Below are positions 1 through 5,397 of a stretch of 5,746 nucleotides of DNA, piece after piece. Origin of the DNA: AWTP1-13 sp039808585 (GTDB lineage Bacteria; Pseudomonadota; Alphaproteobacteria; Rhizobiales; Hyphomicrobiaceae); NCBI GenBank assembly GCA_039808585.1, contig JBDHTJ010000242.1, forward strand, positions 1 to 5,746, given 5' to 3'. How positions within the stretch are numbered: the first letter of the stretch is position 1; the number at the start of each line of letters is the position of its first letter. Made by a program: the position numbers and the translations under genes. A model generated the notes under the pieces. That model made no database searches, was not told the DNA's origin, and was given only the letters and a program-made list of their open reading frames with translations.

Positions 1-326
1 GGCACTCTCGGTACGTCGACACGCGTCGCGCGATGAACTCCGCGCCGCGCGCACCCCGCGGGCCGCAGCCGTCCCCCTCCCCCTGGTGGGGAGGGGACAG
101 GGGTGGGGGGAGCCCCGACGTTCGTGGGATGGAAAAACGGCGAGCGAGCAGGAGCGGAGCGCGAGGCGTTCTCTCTCCGCCGGCCTGCCATCCCCCCCTC
201 CCTGTCCCTCCCCCACAAGGGGGGAGGGGACGATGAAGGCACTGCCCGCGACAAGCTGCAATGGCCTCTCTTCCTGCGCGACAAGGACGATGGAGGCAGG
301 GATGATGGGCGCTTGCCGGACTGTGC
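1..326. other. Gene-free stretch at left edge
   Basis: No open frame here looks like a protein. The short plus-strand frames translate to Pro/Gly/Arg/Ser-rich low-complexity peptides that come from the G/C-rich repeat at 70-232. Positions 1-69 and 233-326 show no recognisable gene, tRNA or promoter. In many bacteria glyS follows glyQ on the same strand, so glyS may lie just beyond the left edge. I see no GlyS N-terminus in the window (inference). Confidence 0.6.
70..232. repeat. BIME-like intergenic element of two inverted G/C-rich hairpins
   Basis: The element begins CGTCCCC (70-76) and ends GGGGACG (226-232). Each end carries its own hairpin. The left one pairs 74-82 with 88-96 as a perfect 9-bp CCCCTCCCC/GGGGAGGGG stem with loop CTGGT. 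The right one pairs 206-214 with 220-228 as a perfect 9-bp stem with loop ACAAG. The two arms (about 73-111 and 192-230) are also inverted copies of each other, including an ACAGGG tail beside a G run. An inner GGGATGG (126-132) matches CCATCCC (188-194). Two REP-like units in opposite orientation is the BIME arrangement. Such G/C-rich units are common between genes in high-GC proteobacteria and may act in mRNA 3' end protection or termination downstream of 327. The family name cannot be assigned without a genome search. Confidence 0.65.
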
Positions 327-719
327 TCACGGGTGCCCCTCCTGCGCATCACCGCTGGCGTTCCGCTGTGATGACGGGACTTCAGCAAGCCTGCCGAGGG
401 CGAGAAGAATAGCAGCTTCAACGCCGCCCAGGTTGTCGTCCACCTCGTGGTTCCAGAAGCGCAGCACTTTGTAGCCCTGCGCCTCGAGCCAGCGCGTCCG
501 GCGCCCATCGCGCGCCCGATGTGCCGGCAAGCCATGTTGTGCGCCATCCAACTCCACTACGATCCCCAGACCGTGATCGCAGAAATCCGCGATGAACGGC
601 CCTATGGGCGCCTGTTGGCGGAAATTGCATCCCTCGCGATTGAGACGGCGCAGCAGGATCCAGAGCGTTCGCTCCGCTGCCCCTTTTTCGCGCCGCATCC
701 GACGCGCTCGCTCACTCAT
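327..719 (-). CDS. DUF559 domain protein, Vsr-like endonuclease fold
   Basis: This is a 130-residue protein, the usual length for a stand-alone DUF559 protein. The family has a restriction-endonuclease-like fold related to the very-short-patch-repair (Vsr) nuclease; its cellular role is not established. Visible signatures are AERTLW with Glu16, the APIGPFIADF strand with Asp45, VVELDGAQH with Glu56, Asp58 and His62, and the C-terminal RTRWLEAQGYKVLRFWNHEV followed by NLGGVEAAIL (about 74-105). These acidic residues are the likely metal-binding centre (inference from the fold). ATG at 719 was chosen because family similarity begins about there. A GTG at 731 would add only four residues, and neither start has a strong Shine-Dalgarno sequence. 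The gene begins 29 nt after the glyQ stop, so it is probably co-transcribed with glyQ. The same frame stays open upstream through glyQ, but that part is a shadow. The gene looks intact. Confidence 0.88.
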   Translation of the reverse strand: MSERARRMRREKGAAERTLWILLRRLNREGCNFRQQAPIGPFIADFCDHGLGIVVELDGAQHGLPAHRARDGRRTRWLEAQGYKVLRFWNHEVDDNLGGVEAAILLALGRLAEVPSSQRNASGDAQEGHP

Positions 720-748
720 TACGTTCGTCACGACAAGGACCCGGCGGA

Positions 749-1810
749 TCAGGTGCCGCCGCCTTCGGTCTTGAGCCAGGCGGCGCAGCAGGCCTTGGCA
801 AGCTCGCGTACGCGCAGGATGTAGCTCTGCCGCTCGGTGACGGAGATGACGCCGCGCGCATCGAGCAGGTTGAAGATGTGGCTGGCCTTGATGCACTGGT
901 CGTAGGCCGGCAGCGCCATGAGATGTTTCGCGCCAGAGTCTTTGTTTGCGCCTTCCGGCCGGCTCCCCGCAGGGGAGTCGGAAGGCGCAAGCAAAGACTC
1001 GGAAGGCGCGGAAGAAAGATCTACCGCGCCTTTCTCGAGCAGGCTCTGGCATTCGGCTTCGGCATCCTTGAAGTGCTGCAGCAGCATCTCCGTGTTGGCG
1101 TGCTCGAAGTTGTAGCGGGAATACTCCTGCTCGGCCTGCAGGAACACGTCGCCGTAGGTGAGTTTGCGCGCGTCGGTGCGGCCGTTGAAGTTGAGGTCGA
1201 AGACGCGGTCGACGCCCTGCACGTACATGGCAAGGCGCTCCAGGCCATAGGTGATCTCGCCGGCCACCGGATTGCAGTCGAAGCCGCCCACCTGCTGGAA
1301 GTAGGTGAACTGCGTCACCTCCATGCCGTCGCACCACACTTCCCAGCCGAGGCCCCAGGCGCCCAGCGTCGGGCTTTCCCAGTCGTCCTCCACGAAGCGG
1401 ATGTCGTGCGACATGGGATCGATGCCGATGCGATCGAGGCTCTCCAGATACAGATCCAGAATGTCCGGCGGTGACGGCTTCATGATCACCTGGAACTGGT
1501 AGTAGTGCTGCATCCTGTTGGGATTTTCGCCGTAGCGGCCGTCCTTGGGCCGGCGCGAGGGCTGCACGTAGGCAGCGTTCCAGGGCTTGGGGCCGAGCGC
1601 CCGCAGCGTGGTGGCCGGGTGGAAGGTGCCCGCCCCCACTTCCATGTCATAGGGTTGCAGCACCACGCAGCCCTGCTGGCCCCAGAACTGCTGCAGGGTG
1701 AGGATCAGATCCTGGAAGCTCTCGCGCGGGCGCAGGCCGCCCAGAGGCGCAGCAGACGAAGTGCTGGCGGCGGCGGGCTTGGAGGCCTTCTTCTGGGCGG
1801 TGGCAGGCAT
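749..1810 (-). CDS. glyQ: Glycine--tRNA ligase alpha subunit (with in-frame insertion)
   Basis: This is the alpha subunit of the tetrameric alpha2beta2 bacterial glycyl-tRNA synthetase. It holds the class II catalytic core that makes glycyl-adenylate and charges tRNA-Gly in the cytoplasm; the beta subunit GlyS is not in the window. It closely follows the family: FQDLILTLQQFWGQQGC (32-48), DMEVGAGT (55-62), YVQPSRRPKDGRYGENPNR (81-99, motif 2 region), IRFVEDDWESPTLGAWGLGWEVW (137-159), TQFTYFQQVGG (166-176) and GLER (189-192, motif 3), then the C-terminal LPAYDQCIKASHIFNLLDARG. The product is 353 residues against about 300 in E. coli. The excess comes from an Ala/Ser/Lys-rich N-terminal extension (about 1-26) and an inserted segment at about 262-295 encoded by a palindromic element. 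ATG 1810 is the first Met of the frame and is preceded by a weak GAG-containing ribosome site. A likely promoter lies at 1864-1891. Confidence 0.97.
   Translation of the reverse strand: MPATAQKKASKPAAASTSSAAPLGGLRPRESFQDLILTLQQFWGQQGCVVLQPYDMEVGAGTFHPATTLRALGPKPWNAAYVQPSRRPKDGRYGENPNRMQHYYQFQVIMKPSPPDILDLYLESLDRIGIDPMSHDIRFVEDDWESPTLGAWGLGWEVWCDGMEVTQFTYFQQVGGFDCNPVAGEITYGLERLAMYVQGVDRVFDLNFNGRTDARKLTYGDVFLQAEQEYSRYNFEHANTEMLLQHFKDAEAECQSLLEKGAVDLSSAPSESLLAPSDSPAGSRPEGANKDSGAKHLMALPAYDQCIKASHIFNLLDARGVISVTERQSYILRVRELAKACCAAWLKTEGGGT
929..1010. repeat. Protein-coding palindromic element inside glyQ
   Basis: The core inverted repeat pairs 936-957 with 979-1000, 22 bp with a single mismatch (T versus C at the tenth base). 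An inner stem pairs CTCCCC (963-968) with GGGGAG (972-977). Outside the core, CGCGCC (929-934) matches GGCGCG (1005-1010) after a short unpaired gap. The unit lies in the variable loop just before the conserved LPAYDQC segment of GlyQ and keeps the reading frame, coding roughly for residues 267-294 (ESLLAPS..PAG..EGANKDS). The other strand is open too and reads nearly the same peptide. An 11-bp direct repeat, TCGGAAGGCGC, sits at 978-988 and 999-1009. It resembles Rickettsia palindromic elements in behaviour only; mobility is inferred, not shown. Confidence 0.8.
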
Positions 1811-1863
1811 GAAAGGTCTCGGGCTGGTCCTGGGGCGCGTTCAATTCCGGGTGAAGCGGGCGC

Positions 1864-1891
1864 ACTATACGCAAATGCCGCCCGGGGTCAC
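1864..1891 (-). promoter_or_regulatory. Candidate sigma70-type promoter of glyQ
   Basis: On the minus strand a TATAGT -10 box (1864-1869, 5 of 6 to consensus) is preceded at 16 bp by GTGACC (1886-1891, TGAC core of the -35). Transcription would start near 1857, giving a leader of about 47 nt before the glyQ ATG. The site lies in the 147-bp gap between the small membrane-protein gene and glyQ, where an internal operon promoter is reasonable. It was called by eye only. Confidence 0.5.
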
Positions 1892-1904
1892 CAGGAAAGG
1901 CGCC

Positions 1905-1920
1905 GCAAGCCGCGGCTTGC
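1905..1920. repeat. Perfect 16-bp palindrome upstream of glyQ promoter
   Basis: GCAAGCCGCGGCTTGC equals its own reverse complement. It lies between the stop of the small membrane-protein gene (1958) and the candidate glyQ -35 box (1886-1891). As RNA it could form a 6-bp stem with a CGCG loop, followed on the minus strand by GGCGCCTTTCC rather than a true U tract, so it would be a poor terminator. It could instead be a binding site for a dimeric regulator. Neither role is demonstrated. Confidence 0.35.
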
Positions 1921-1957
1921 CGGAAACGGCTGCAGTTTCAGGCCTAAGCCGCTGAAC

Positions 1958-2167
1958 TCAGTTCTGCTTGGAGGGCCGATAAACCCCGCTGGCGGGGTCA
2001 TATTCCAGCTTGCCGAGGTTCTTCTCCACCGCGCCAGAGGCCTGGCGCATCAGGTCTTCCTGCGCGCGCTTGGCCTCTTCCGCCATGCGCTGGGCCGCGC
2101 GCGCCACGAACCGGTAGCCCGCATAGAGACCCGCGCCCAACAGGGCGACCACCACCAATTGCGGCAT
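1958..2167 (-). CDS. Small single-pass membrane protein, function unknown
   Basis: This is a 69-residue protein. Residues 2-21 (PQLVVVALLGAGLYAGYRFV) form one hydrophobic segment that could anchor it in the inner membrane. A charged, Ala/Glu/Arg-rich helix (about 23-52, AQRMAEEAKRAQEDL and onward) follows, and then a distinctive C-terminal LEYDPASGVYRPS motif. I do not recognise a characterised family. From memory, similar short proteins ending in a YDP..GVYRP motif occur near S49 peptidase and glyQ genes in alphaproteobacteria, which would fit a conserved unknown rather than a chance frame. ATG 2167 is well supported: GGAGG (2175-2179 on the complementary strand) sits 7 nt upstream. It lies 51 bp after the S49 gene on the same strand, so the two are probably transcribed together. 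No function can be assigned. Confidence 0.8.
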   Translation of the reverse strand: MPQLVVVALLGAGLYAGYRFVARAAQRMAEEAKRAQEDLMRQASGAVEKNLGKLEYDPASGVYRPSKQN

Positions 2168-2218
2168 GACCCGACCTCCGTTCCCGCCGGCACTGCCGGC
2201 CCCCCGAATTAGCCGCCC

Positions 2219-3070
2219 TCAAAGGCCGAACCGTGACCACAGGGCGCGCGCCTCGACGGTGGAAATGACATCATCCGCCAACGCGCCGGAAAGCGCAAAT
2301 CCGTTGCCCGGGCTCCATCCCGCCTCGAGGCCCGGCAGGCGCCGGAACCTGGACAATAGCCCCCCCGGCGACATCGGGATGGCGCGAAGACGGACCTTGG
2401 CGCCATAGATCTCCTGCATCTTCGAGCGCATGTCGCTGATGCCATCGATGAGCCCATACGAGAGCGCCTTCTGCGCCGACCAGAAATTGCCGGAGAACAT
2501 CTCATCCTCGGGCCCCTTGAGCCTGCCGCCCCGGCGCGCCTTGACGATGCCGATGAAGGTGTCGTGGACATCCTTCTGCAAGGCCTTCAGGTGCTCGATA
2601 TCCTCCGGCCGCTCTGGCCGGAACGGGTCCAGCGTGCCCTTGTCCTTGCCAGCCGTATAGACGCGGCGCTCGATGCCGTAGCGCGCGATCAGCTTGTCAA
2701 AGCCGAAGCTCGCGGAGATGACGCCGATGGAGCCGATGATCGACGACGGGTCGGCATAGATCTCGTCGCCGGCCACCGCCAGGAAATAGCCGCCCGAGGC
2801 CGCCACGTCCTCGCAGAAGACATAGACGCGCTTGTCTTTTTCAGCCGCGAGCTGCCGCAGCCGCGAGAAGATCAGGTTCGACTGCACAGGCGATCCGCCG
2901 GGCGAGTTCACGGTCACGGCCACCGCCGGCACCTTGGACAGGCTGAAGGCCTTCTCGATCGCCCCTGCGACCGCTGCAAGTGCGAGCCCCGGCCGAAGCG
3001 GCGTTGCCATCCCGATCGGGCCGTGGAAGCGCAGCACGGGCACGACGGGGGCACGGTTGAAGAGCGACAT
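2219..3070 (-). CDS. S49 family peptidase (SppA/SohB-like), soluble single-domain form
   Basis: This 283-residue serine peptidase belongs to family S49, the signal-peptide-peptidase/SohB group that cleaves peptides with a Ser-Lys dyad. Visible signatures are VPVLRFHGPIG near the N-terminus (10-20), VTVNSPGGSPVQS (52-64), VYVFCEDVAASGGYFLAVAGDEIYAD (82-107) with the likely nucleophile Ser92, SSIIGSIGVI (109-118), and YTAGKDKGTLDPF (138-150) with the likely general base Lys144. The Ser-Lys spacing is 52 residues, as in the single-domain Bacillus SppA (Ser147/Lys199). Unlike typical SppA or SohB it has no signal peptide or N-terminal membrane helix, so it is probably cytoplasmic or peripheral; its substrate is unknown. 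ATG 3070 was chosen because AGGA lies 6 nt upstream and homology begins there. The frame is open back to a TTG at 3112, which adds 14 unlikely residues. It lies 110 bp after the methyltransferase gene. Confidence 0.92.
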   Translation of the reverse strand: MSLFNRAPVVPVLRFHGPIGMATPLRPGLALAAVAGAIEKAFSLSKVPAVAVTVNSPGGSPVQSNLIFSRLRQLAAEKDKRVYVFCEDVAASGGYFLAVAGDEIYADPSSIIGSIGVISASFGFDKLIARYGIERRVYTAGKDKGTLDPFRPERPEDIEHLKALQKDVHDTFIGIVKARRGGRLKGPEDEMFSGNFWSAQKALSYGLIDGISDMRSKMQEIYGAKVRLRAIPMSPGGLLSRFRRLPGLEAGWSPGNGFALSGALADDVISTVEARALWSRFGL

Positions 3071-3152
3071 GAGGGTTCCTGGTGACGTCTGGCGTTGGCG
3101 GGGGAAGCGCAAGGTTGGTTATTTACCCGAGGGGAAAGGCCTCAGATAGGGC

Positions 3153-3167
3153 ATCGCTGTGAGCGAT
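3153..3167. other. Small hairpin after methyltransferase gene
   Basis: ATCGCT and AGCGAT form a perfect 6-bp stem with a 3-nt loop, starting 13 nt after the methyltransferase stop codon. No U tract follows, so it is not a convincing intrinsic terminator. It may only stabilise the mRNA end or be chance. The rest of the 110-bp gap (3071-3180) shows no clear promoter. Confidence 0.25.
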
Positions 3168-3180
3168 CCAAGGCATCGGC

Positions 3181-3999
3181 TCAATCGGGGCGGAAAGCTG
3201 CCCCCTCGCGCAGCACCGCTTCGACGTTGGCACGATAAGGGCCGGCCTCGTCGTGGAGTACGGTGCCCGGCGCGATCCCGAGCGGGGCCCGGCTGGCTTT
3301 GCTGCCCTCCACGATGATGCGGGAGGCCTGCGCGCCGGAGCGGGGATGGAAAGGACGCACGATGAGGCCACCGAAGCGCCGGCCGCACGCCGTGAGCAGT
3401 TCCGTCAGCGCCTCCGCCCGATGGATGACAGCAAAGGCGCCACCGGCCCGCGTCATGCTGGCCATGAAGCGCAGCCATCGATCGAGATGCCCCTGCGGCA
3501 TGGCGTGCGAGGCGGCCTTCAATGGATCAGGCGCCGGCGTGCCGAACCCCTCGTCGTGATAAGGTGGGTTCGACAGCACGAGATCGAAGCTTTCGGCCAG
3601 AGCCGCAAGCTTCGGGCTGGCCGAGAGCGGCCCCGTCACATCCGCTTCGATCACCGATGCGCGCTGGAAGAGATCGTTGCGGCGGATGTTCTCTTCCGCC
3701 AGCGCCGCAAGCGCCGGATCACGCTCCACCAGCGTCACGTGGGCATTGGGCACCCGTCGCGCCAGGCAAAGGCCGACCACGCCCACGCCACTGCCCGCAT
3801 CGAGAACGCGGATGGGCGGTGCATCCGGCAGTCGCGATAAGGGGGCAGCCGCTGCGAGCAGCACCGCGTCGAGCCCCGCGCGATAGCCTTTGCGCGGCTG
3901 CAGGATCATCAGCCGACCGCCAAGGAATGCGTCTTCCGTCACGGCGTCCGGCAGCGAACGTGCCGTTACCGGTTGTGATGATTGCTCTGACAGACTCAT
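3181..3999 (-). CDS. TrmN6/YfiC-like (COG4123) adenine-N6 methyltransferase
   Basis: This 272-residue class I SAM-dependent methyltransferase resembles the COG4123 group, whose E. coli member YfiC/TrmN6 makes m6A37 in tRNA1-Val. The N-terminal signature TEDAFLGGRLMILQPRKGYRAGLDAVLLAAA (21-51) is typical of the group. Motif I is VLDAGSGVGVVGL (65-77), the acidic residue after the second strand is Glu92 (TLVERD), and motif IV is SNPPY (143-147), the N-(D/P)PY signature of amino-nitrogen methylation. A C-terminal RSGAQASRIIVEGSK segment (220-234) also fits. The tRNA substrate is inferred from family membership. ATG 3999 overlaps the TGA of the DUF2007 gene as ATGA, suggesting translational coupling; no strong Shine-Dalgarno sequence is visible. 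The length is normal and the gene looks intact. Confidence 0.9.
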   Translation of the reverse strand: MSLSEQSSQPVTARSLPDAVTEDAFLGGRLMILQPRKGYRAGLDAVLLAAAAPLSRLPDAPPIRVLDAGSGVGVVGLCLARRVPNAHVTLVERDPALAALAEENIRRNDLFQRASVIEADVTGPLSASPKLAALAESFDLVLSNPPYHDEGFGTPAPDPLKAASHAMPQGHLDRWLRFMASMTRAGGAFAVIHRAEALTELLTACGRRFGGLIVRPFHPRSGAQASRIIVEGSKASRAPLGIAPGTVLHDEAGPYRANVEAVLREGAAFRPD

Positions 4000-4241
4000 G
4001 GCCCCGCCGCAGGACCTGCAACTTCATACAGCCATTGGCCGAGACCCGCCTCGGTCAGCGCCCGCTGCGCCGGCCCGATATCGTCCGCATCCACCAACAG
4101 CCGCCGGGGAAAGGCGCCGATCGATCCCTCGATCACGCTCATGTGCTGGTCGGCGATGAGGCAGGTGATTCCCATTTGTCGCAGGACGACTTCCGCAAAG
4201 CTGAGGAGAACCGGATCGTTGCTGCGCAGCACTTCCTGCAT
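3996..4241 (-). CDS. DUF2007 domain protein
   Basis: This 81-residue protein matches the DUF2007 family of small putative signal-transducing proteins, whose biochemical role is unproven. The pattern is an N-terminal LLRSNDPVLLSFAEVVLRQMGI-type segment, a short strand (TCLIADQHMS), the SVIEGSIGAFPRRLLVDADD core (35-54), and a C-terminal helix (AQRALTEAGL) in a ferredoxin-like beta-alpha-beta layout. ATG 4241 has a strong GGAGG 4 nt upstream. The stop shares bases with the methyltransferase start (ATGA), so it is the first gene of the minus-strand block and probably co-translated with its neighbour. A link to tRNA modification is suggested by position only. No signal peptide or membrane helix is seen. 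Confidence 0.88.
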   Translation of the reverse strand: MQEVLRSNDPVLLSFAEVVLRQMGITCLIADQHMSVIEGSIGAFPRRLLVDADDIGPAQRALTEAGLGQWLYEVAGPAAGP

Positions 4242-4317
4242 GGACCCTCCACCGATGCCCCGCGCCCCATATGGAGCGCTGCCGACGCGCTAACAGAGGA
4301 CGGCGGGGAAAACCTGC

Positions 4318-4347
4318 TTGAGCCTGCGCCTCGCGACCGGTTATATC
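4318..4347 (+). promoter_or_regulatory. Candidate promoter of the polyprenyl synthase gene
   Basis: TTGAGC (4318-4323, TTGA core) is followed by TATATC (4342-4347, 4 of 6 to the -10 consensus) with an 18-bp spacer. The spacer is 17 bp if TTATAT at 4341 is used. Transcription would start near 4355, about 30 nt before the TTG start at 4384. The box falls in the locally AT-richer part of an otherwise GC-rich intergenic region. Called by eye. Confidence 0.42.
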
Positions 4348-4371
4348 GAAGATCGAAAGCAACGTTTTCAA
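4340..4371 (-). promoter_or_regulatory. Candidate divergent promoter of the DUF2007 operon
   Basis: On the minus strand TTGAAA (4366-4371, 5 of 6 to the -35 consensus) precedes TATAAC (4340-4345, 5 of 6 to the -10), but the 20-bp spacer is longer than usual. It would give a leader of about 90 nt before the DUF2007 ATG. Its -10 overlaps the -10 of the opposite-facing candidate promoter, so the two would compete. No other good minus-strand promoter is seen between 4242 and 4383. Confidence 0.33.
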
Positions 4372-4383
4372 CGGATAACACAC

Positions 4384-5397
4384 TTGGGCGTCGTCGTCCC
4401 CTTCGAAGCCAATGATGCTGCCGAGAGCCTGAAGCCGCTCGTCGAGCTGGTGCGCGCCGACATGCAGGCTGTCAACGCGATCATCCTCGACAAGGCGGTG
4501 TCGGACGTCGACCTCATTCCGCGCCTCGCCCACCACCTGATCGACAGCGGCGGCAAGCGCCTGCGGCCCATGCTCACCATCGCAGCGGCCAAGCTTTGCG
4601 GCTACCAGGGCAGCGGGCACATAAAGTTAGCGGCCTCGGTCGAGTTCATGCACACGGCGACCTTGCTGCACGACGATGTCGTCGACGAGAGCGATTATCG
4701 CCGTGGCAAGGAATCGGCCCGCCTCGTCTGGGGCAACCAGGCAAGCGTGCTGGTCGGTGATTTCCTGCTCGGCCAGGCCTTCCGCATGATGGTGGACGTG
4801 GGCTCGCTGGCGGCCCTGAAGATCCTGTCGGATGCCGCCGCCATCATCGCCGAGGGCGAGGTGATGCAGCTGGCCGCCGCGAAGAATACGGCCACCACCG
4901 AGGACGACTACCTCGCCATCATCGACAGCAAGACCGCCGCCTTGTTCTCGGCCGCTGCCGAGGTGGGAGCAGCCATCTCCAGCCAGCCGCAACAGCAGCG
5001 GGCAGCGCTGAAATCCTATGGCCGCAACCTCGGCATCGCGTTCCAGCTGATCGACGATGCGCTCGACTATTCGGGCGACAGCGCCCGCATGGGCAAGTCG
5101 GTCGGCGACGACTTCCGCGAGGGCAAGATCACGCTGCCCGTGATCTTGTGCTTCCGGCGCGGCAGCGACGAGGAGCGATCCTTCTGGACGCGCACGCTGG
5201 CCGAGGGCGAGATCCGTGATGGCGATCTGGAACACGCCATCCACCTCATGAAGAAGCACAGCGCCATCGAGGCGACCGTGGAGCGGGCCCGCCACTACGG
5301 CGACATCGCACGCGACGCGCTGGCCATCTTCGGCAGCAACGCCACCGCCCGCGCGCTGACCGATGTCATCGCCTTCTGCATCTCCCGCGCCAACTGA
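4384..5397 (+). CDS. ispB: Long-chain polyprenyl diphosphate synthase (octa/decaprenyl type)
   Basis: This trans-isoprenyl diphosphate synthase adds IPP units to an allylic primer to make the ubiquinone side-chain precursor. From a TTG start at 4384 it has 337 residues, normal for the family. Visible are GGKRLRP (56-62, IPP binding), the first Asp-rich motif LLHDDVVDESDYRRG (94-108, Asp97/98/101), VGDFLLGQAF (124-133), and the second motif QLIDDALDY (221-229, Asp224/225/228) followed by GKSVGDDFREGKITLP. Small residues Ala92 and Thr93 before the first motif mean no aromatic chain-length block, as in E. coli IspB, so a long product is expected. Alphaproteobacteria commonly make Q10, so decaprenyl is likely (inference). 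TTG 4384 is chosen because similarity starts at GVVVPFE and no ATG lies upstream in frame. The frame is open back to 4318. The ribosome site is weak (GGATA). It is convergent with ispE, with stops abutting. Confidence 0.94.
   Translation: MGVVVPFEANDAAESLKPLVELVRADMQAVNAIILDKAVSDVDLIPRLAHHLIDSGGKRLRPMLTIAAAKLCGYQGSGHIKLAASVEFMHTATLLHDDVVDESDYRRGKESARLVWGNQASVLVGDFLLGQAFRMMVDVGSLAALKILSDAAAIIAEGEVMQLAAAKNTATTEDDYLAIIDSKTAALFSAAAEVGAAISSQPQQQRAALKSYGRNLGIAFQLIDDALDYSGDSARMGKSVGDDFREGKITLPVILCFRRGSDEERSFWTRTLAEGEIRDGDLEHAIHLMKKHSAIEATVERARHYGDIARDALAIFGSNATARALTDVIAFCISRAN

Noticed and set aside
70..232. CRISPR array
   Set aside because: Only two imperfect arms in inverted orientation, with no regular direct repeats or spacers.
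33..474. Three overlapping plus-strand open frames at the left end
   Set aside because: They read through the repeat at 70-232 as low-complexity peptides and overlap the DUF559 gene. No ribosome site or family similarity.
720..1337. Upstream extension of the DUF559 frame, giving a 336-residue protein
   Set aside because: It overlaps glyQ in another frame on the same strand, and its translation is Arg/Gly/Pro-rich with no family similarity. DUF559 similarity begins only near 719.
878..1474. Plus-strand open frame of 198 residues opposite glyQ
   Set aside because: Antisense shadow of a high-GC gene. The strong GlyQ signatures are on the other strand.
2186..2200. GCCGGC-ACT-GCCGGC hairpin before the small membrane-protein gene
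   Set aside because: Short GC-only repeats of this size are expected by chance at this base composition, and no U tract or regulatory context supports it.
1505..2212. Plus-strand open frame of 235 residues
   Set aside because: It runs antisense across glyQ, the promoter gap and the small membrane-protein gene, with Ala/Gly/Arg-rich composition and no motif.
3522..4415. Plus-strand open frame of 297 residues
   Set aside because: It lies opposite the methyltransferase and DUF2007 genes and crosses the divergent promoter region. Composition is typical of a GC-rich shadow frame.
4627..5295. Minus-strand open frame of 222 residues
   Set aside because: Antisense to the polyprenyl synthase, whose two Asp-rich motifs are unambiguous on the plus strand.
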